From the NCBI RefSeq assembly GCF_947507565.1, contig NC_089183.1, positions 1,674,001-1,738,000 of the forward strand: a DNA stretch of 64,000 bases. Direction: 5' to 3'. Source of the stretch: Oscarella lobularis. Its lineage: Eukaryota > Porifera > Homoscleromorpha > Homosclerophorida > Oscarellidae. Both the position numbers and the translations under genes were made by a program. Every line of letters begins with the position of its first letter. Positions within the stretch are counted from its first letter, which is position 1. Below are positions 61,990 to 64,000 of the stretch, piece by piece. Below the pieces are notes generated by a model. That model made no database searches. It was not told where the DNA came from and saw only the letters and a list, made by a program, of their open reading frames with translations.

Positions 61990-62877
61990 CGTCCCAGAAG
62001 ATCGACGTTCAAACGCATCTCGACGCCTAACCGCGCGTTTTGCGGCAAATTGCTCTCGTCGACGTCATTCACCAAGTTCCAATGCAGCTGGTGGACTACA
62101 AAGCGAAAGTCGTCGACGTTGCCGCGATGTCCAAAGTCACTAAATATTCGACGTCGGTACGTAAGGTCGGCATCGCCGACAAAACCGCTGCACTCATTAT
62201 CACTCTCTGGGCCACGATGCCGAACACGTCGCGCTGGGAAAGTCTGACAATTTTTGTTTCTCCGTCAATTTCGACATGGGAGAGTACACGTTTTACACTC
62301 CGAGAGAGGGTCGCCCCATGATTCCGATCGAACCTCTCGAGAACGTTCTACACGAATTTTCCCTTCAAAAAGAGCGAAACTCTTATCAACACAGATCATC
62401 GGATTGTCAAACTTCTCCTCTTATTTCGTGTGTCGCATCTCCAAGCTCGGCAAGGCGGTGCCCGTCGAGTCAAATCGCTCTTTCTCCCGCTGCTCTTTGT
62501 GCGGCGCTCTATCGAAAACCGTCTCGTTCGAGCACCAACTCAGCGCTCTGCTCACGCTGCAAACCTCGTTGGTGCGAGAAATACAGCTTATTGCCGATGC
62601 TGCCACGCTTGCCAAAATTTATCAGAAAAGAGTCGAGGACGTCGATGAGTTCGCCATCGGCGCCACTCCGCCATTCACGTCTGCGGCATCATCCGCTCCG
62701 GCCGCAGCCACCGCTGCCAAACGTTCTCTCTGCTTTGAAGAACCGCAAGAACTGCGCGACGCGCCTTTAGCAGCGACAACCGAGTCCGACGAGGATGTTC
62801 TTTCCGACGCGGATTTTCTCGCCTCTCTTTCCGATAAGATCGCCTCTGAGCAAAGTTGTCCTAAACGTTCCAAATAA
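61990..62877 (+). pseudogene. RPA-like OB-fold protein, second copy, frameshifted
   Basis: No ATG is assigned; the open frame begins by 62010. First block LVDVIHQVPMQLVDYKAKVV, then KVTKYSTSVRKVGIADKTAA and ALIITLW, an OB-fold strand set. A slip at about 62213 leads to GHDAEHVALGKSDNFCFSVN and MGEYTFYTPREGRPMIPIEP. A second slip near 62390 leads to SNFSSYFVCRISKLGKAVPV with SRCSLCGALSK, a zinc-ribbon-like Cys set, and an Ala/Asp-rich tail to 62877. Domain order (OB fold, then Cys ribbon) parallels 11981-13225, with low residue identity. It lies downstream of the SWIM-YqaJ pseudogene in the same direction, which may reflect a shared element. Confidence 0.6.
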
Positions 62878-63384
62878 ACGTTCCAAATCAGGTAACTGAA
62901 GTTCACAACACCAACTTGTTTAGGCACGTTTGCCGCAGGTACATGATTACACGACAATTTCATTCTTTGGCCCGTTTGTCAGATTATAATTGTTTATGCA
63001 TGCGCCTTTTATCCTAAGAGCTTTCTTGGCCTGTAGGCCAGTTGCACTTCAGTGCATTCTCGAAATACAGTTTGTTTAATATTACAGATGACGATTATGT
63101 ATGCTTCGTTCACAAAGAGCCTTTCTGCAGTGCCCGTCGTCACACACCTGAGGTCACGAGCGTCACATGGTTTGCTGTGCTGCCATCACGGATACTAGAG
63201 GAGAGGGATAGGAAACGCAATACATTGTGACGCAGTATGCGTGTCACGTCACGCCTCCTCATCAGACAGCCATACCAATTTTGAAATGCTGTTTGTCTGA
63301 AGTTATGAATATGACTAGGTATTTGTGTATTTGCAAATTTATTATTACTGAAAAAGCGAATCGTTTTCCCGCGATGGCGGTCTC

Positions 63385-64000
63385 CTTTTCAAAATTGAAA
63401 TGGACGTTCGCTTAGGAAAAGATAGAGCGTGCACAGACGACGCCTGCAAATGGAGCACCGTCAACTGGAATGGAGTTAAACCGATGCCTGTAGATAAAAT
63501 CACTCTCTTCAGCGACAAGGCGAAGTCGTCAATTTCTCACAACAAGAAAATGAAAATTGTTGTGAATATCAGCAAATGGTCAGCGACGAAACCGATTAGC
63601 CTTAGCATATTTGCGTCAAGAGCTGAATTATTTTGTTCCGAAAAAGAAGCCAACACCGGCCAAGCAACTTCCTCCAGAACTAAACAGTTTATTGAGCGAT
63701 AACACCATTGTTGAGTACGCCCTAAATGTGACCAGCGAACAAGTTCAATATACGGAGGAGCAAACACGGTTGCAGTCCAAATCTATCGTGTGGCATTCTA
63801 TGCGAATTGGACGGGTAAGAGCGTCCATATCCTACGTCACAGTTCACATCAATAAAGAAAATCCGTCTCGATCTCTGATAAACGAAATATGCTTTCCTGA
63901 CGAGGAAAAGGCACTTTTGAACGTCCCTGCACTGGAGTAGGGAAAAGAGAAAAGAGCACGTCAAAATGTCCACACACAATGATCTAGTTATATCCCAATG
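63385..64000 (+). pseudogene. Second SWIM-YqaJ gene, partial, runs off the window
   Basis: A frame starting about 63400 reads MDVRLGKDRACTDDACKWST and KPMPVDKITLFSDKAKSS, the segment following the SWIM finger in this family. Another frame gives FVPKKKPTPAKQLPPELNSL, then TEEQTRLQSKSIVWHSMRIG at the start of the YqaJ domain. A donor-like GGGTAAGA follows, but the frame stays open through INKENPSRSLINEICFPDEE and LLNVPALE to a TAG (63938-63940), where this family usually has Trp, and continues GKEKRARQNVHT. The segment 63729-63830 is repeated at 2-92. The remainder lies beyond the window. Confidence 0.65.

Overview
The window is eukaryotic and most likely comes from an early-branching, intron-rich animal such as a sponge. 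The argument is indirect. Spliced genes carry very short GT-AG introns of about 44-83 bp. CpG is not depleted. The repeat repertoire mixes THAP/P-element, pogo/Tigger, hAT, KDZ, EnSpm-type, Crypton-like, PF20700-type (Mutator/Kolobok-like) and SWIM-YqaJ families, and such a mix is common in sponges and cnidarians. I see no rRNA, tRNA, operon or CRISPR array. Nearly every recognisable coding stretch belongs to a transposable element, so this is a repeat graveyard with a few young insertions and at most one or two candidate host genes.

Layout. 0-4 kb: two broken hAT transposases, one on each strand. 4.2-5 kb: P-element-like fragment. 5.6-7 kb: a weak Tudor-like exon and a large inverted repeat enclosing a fold-back MITE. 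7.3-11.9 kb: an integrase-core element on the minus strand, split by a complete P element (8327-11324) with a perfect 8-bp target duplication. 12-13.2 kb: an RPA/OB-fold gene, followed by CpG-rich DNA to about 15 kb. 16.9-19 kb: a tyrosine-recombinase (Crypton-like) gene. 20.5-21.2 kb: a DDE transposase whose catalytic Glu is now a stop. 23-25 kb: a deleted P element, a TA-flanked MITE and another P-like fragment. 25.3-29.5 kb: a Tigger, a tandem exon/intron array, a pogo and a second integrase-core copy containing a pogo MITE. 30 kb: an array of short palindromes. 34.5-35.5 kb: a fragment resembling the RAG1 N-terminus with a RING finger.

36.1-40.1 kb holds the best-preserved unit. It is a 4039-bp element with TTAA flanks and imperfect inverted ends, carrying a nine-exon gene on the minus strand whose exons join in perfect phase into an 809-codon protein with no stop. 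41-45 kb: a KDZ-type transposase split by a 2410-bp pogo element. That pogo has clustered subterminal repeats, a dead transposase and an intact opposite-strand HIRAN-domain ORF. 45.3-46.2 kb: an unrecognised two-exon gene. 46.4 kb: a ~137-bp tandem repeat. 48.7-50.2 kb: an EnSpm-type remnant. 54-56.4 kb: a decayed relative of the 36-40 kb transposase. 57.7-59.9 kb: a TA-flanked Tigger. 60-61.6 kb: a SWIM-YqaJ nuclease pseudogene, then a second RPA-like pseudogene and further SWIM-YqaJ remains that also appear at the window's first bases.

How parts fit together: the nesting gives relative ages. The P element is younger than the integrase element it splits. The pogo-HIRAN element is younger than the KDZ copy it interrupts. 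The TTAA element appears youngest by coding integrity. Most other units carry single-base frameshifts and nonsense codons. That fits neutral decay, though indel errors in the assembly cannot be excluded.
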